From contig CAIWVT010000306.1 in the NCBI GenBank assembly GCA_903916135.1, forward strand, positions 1 through 6,929: DNA of 6,929 nucleotides, in the 5' to 3' direction. Position 1 is the first letter of the stretch. Every line of letters starts with the position of its first letter. The stretch is from an uncultured bacterium (GTDB lineage: Bacteria; Bacteroidota; Bacteroidia; Bacteroidales; CAIWKO01). Under the pieces are notes generated by a model that made no database searches, was not told the origin of the DNA, and saw only the letters and a list, made by a program, of their open reading frames with translations. Position numbers and translations under genes: made by a program. Shown one piece after another: positions 6,617 through 6,929 of the stretch.

Positions 6617-6929
6617 ATGAATAGAGCAGATTTCATACAATCCATGAAACAAGCTTCGGCTATTGATGCCCTAAAGCCTGAAGACATCAGCTATTTATTG
6701 AATCAATATCCCTATTTTCAAACGGCACATTTAATTTATGCTGCCTACCTAAGCAAACATAACGACATACAATTTCATGATCAATTGAAAAGATCGGCTT
6801 CATACATTAATGATAGGTCGGTGCTTTATTGGCAAATTTATCATCAAAAAAAATCAACCGAACAAGTCCAAGAAGTTGTTGATGAAGTTTCTTTTGAGAT
6901 TCCAAAACATGAACCTGTAAAGGCAGAAG
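6617..6929 (+). CDS. Conserved cytoplasmic helical protein following lptE, 3' end outside the window
   Basis: The ATG at 6617 opens a frame that continues for 104 codons to the window edge without a stop. There is no signal peptide or membrane segment, so this part is probably cytoplasmic. It is predicted helical: SMKQASAIDALKPEDISYLL, then NQYPYFQTAHLIYAAYLSKH (residues 29-48), then helices containing LKRSASYINDRSVLYWQIY. From about residue 80 it becomes charged and low in complexity (STEQVQEVVDEV), as in a linker. The pYFQ.A..L.A..L and A.YI.DR..L pattern matches the uncharacterised protein I recall between lptE and secG in Bacteroidota, where it can resemble TPR-type helical repeats. It starts 8 bases after the lptE stop and is probably translated from the same mRNA. 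Function is unknown; the start is supported by spacing and by the family's usual N-terminus. Confidence 0.85.
   Translation, partial: MNRADFIQSMKQASAIDALKPEDISYLLNQYPYFQTAHLIYAAYLSKHNDIQFHDQLKRSASYINDRSVLYWQIYHQKKSTEQVQEVVDEVSFEIPKHEPVKAE

Overview
The window looks like a chromosomal segment of a member of the Bacteroidota, probably an uncultured Bacteroidales-like lineage. The evidence is AT-rich DNA, weak or absent Shine-Dalgarno sequences, two AT-rich boxes that fit the Bacteroidetes -7 promoter consensus TAnnTTTG, and genes typical of that phylum: a Bacteroidetes-type LptE, a DUF5723-like outer-membrane barrel, and the cytoplasmic protein that usually follows lptE. I see no RNA genes, CRISPR array, insertion sequence or integrase.

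Layout. Positions 1-76 may hold the first 25 codons of a leftward gene cut by the window edge. Positions 77-171 are intergenic and contain three tandem copies of an 8-base unit. Positions 172-2931 encode a large membrane-anchored, probably periplasmic protein. It has an N-terminal transmembrane helix, a DUF3352-like region that appears internally duplicated, and a C-terminal run of eight repeats about 45 residues apart that I read as a beta-propeller. After an 88-base gap with a candidate promoter come a 537-residue lipoprotein (3020-4633) and, 18 bases later, a DUF5723-like barrel (4652-6037). These two probably form an operon. After 61 bases with a second candidate promoter come lptE (6099-6608, TTG start) and, 8 bases later, the start of a conserved cytoplasmic helical protein that runs off the right edge.

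How they fit together. All four complete genes encode cell-envelope proteins: one inner-membrane-anchored, two lipoproteins and one outer-membrane protein. LptE is the only one with a well-defined process, which is lipopolysaccharide insertion at the outer membrane with LptD. The other three have no established function. Their shared strand, tight spacing and complementary locations make a lipoprotein plus barrel unit plausible, and a physical link to the propeller protein possible. That is inference. No complete new system can be claimed from this window. The most interesting items are the architecture of the 919-residue protein, the uncharacterised lipoprotein-barrel pair beside lptE, and the very short predicted leader with a TTG start for lptE.
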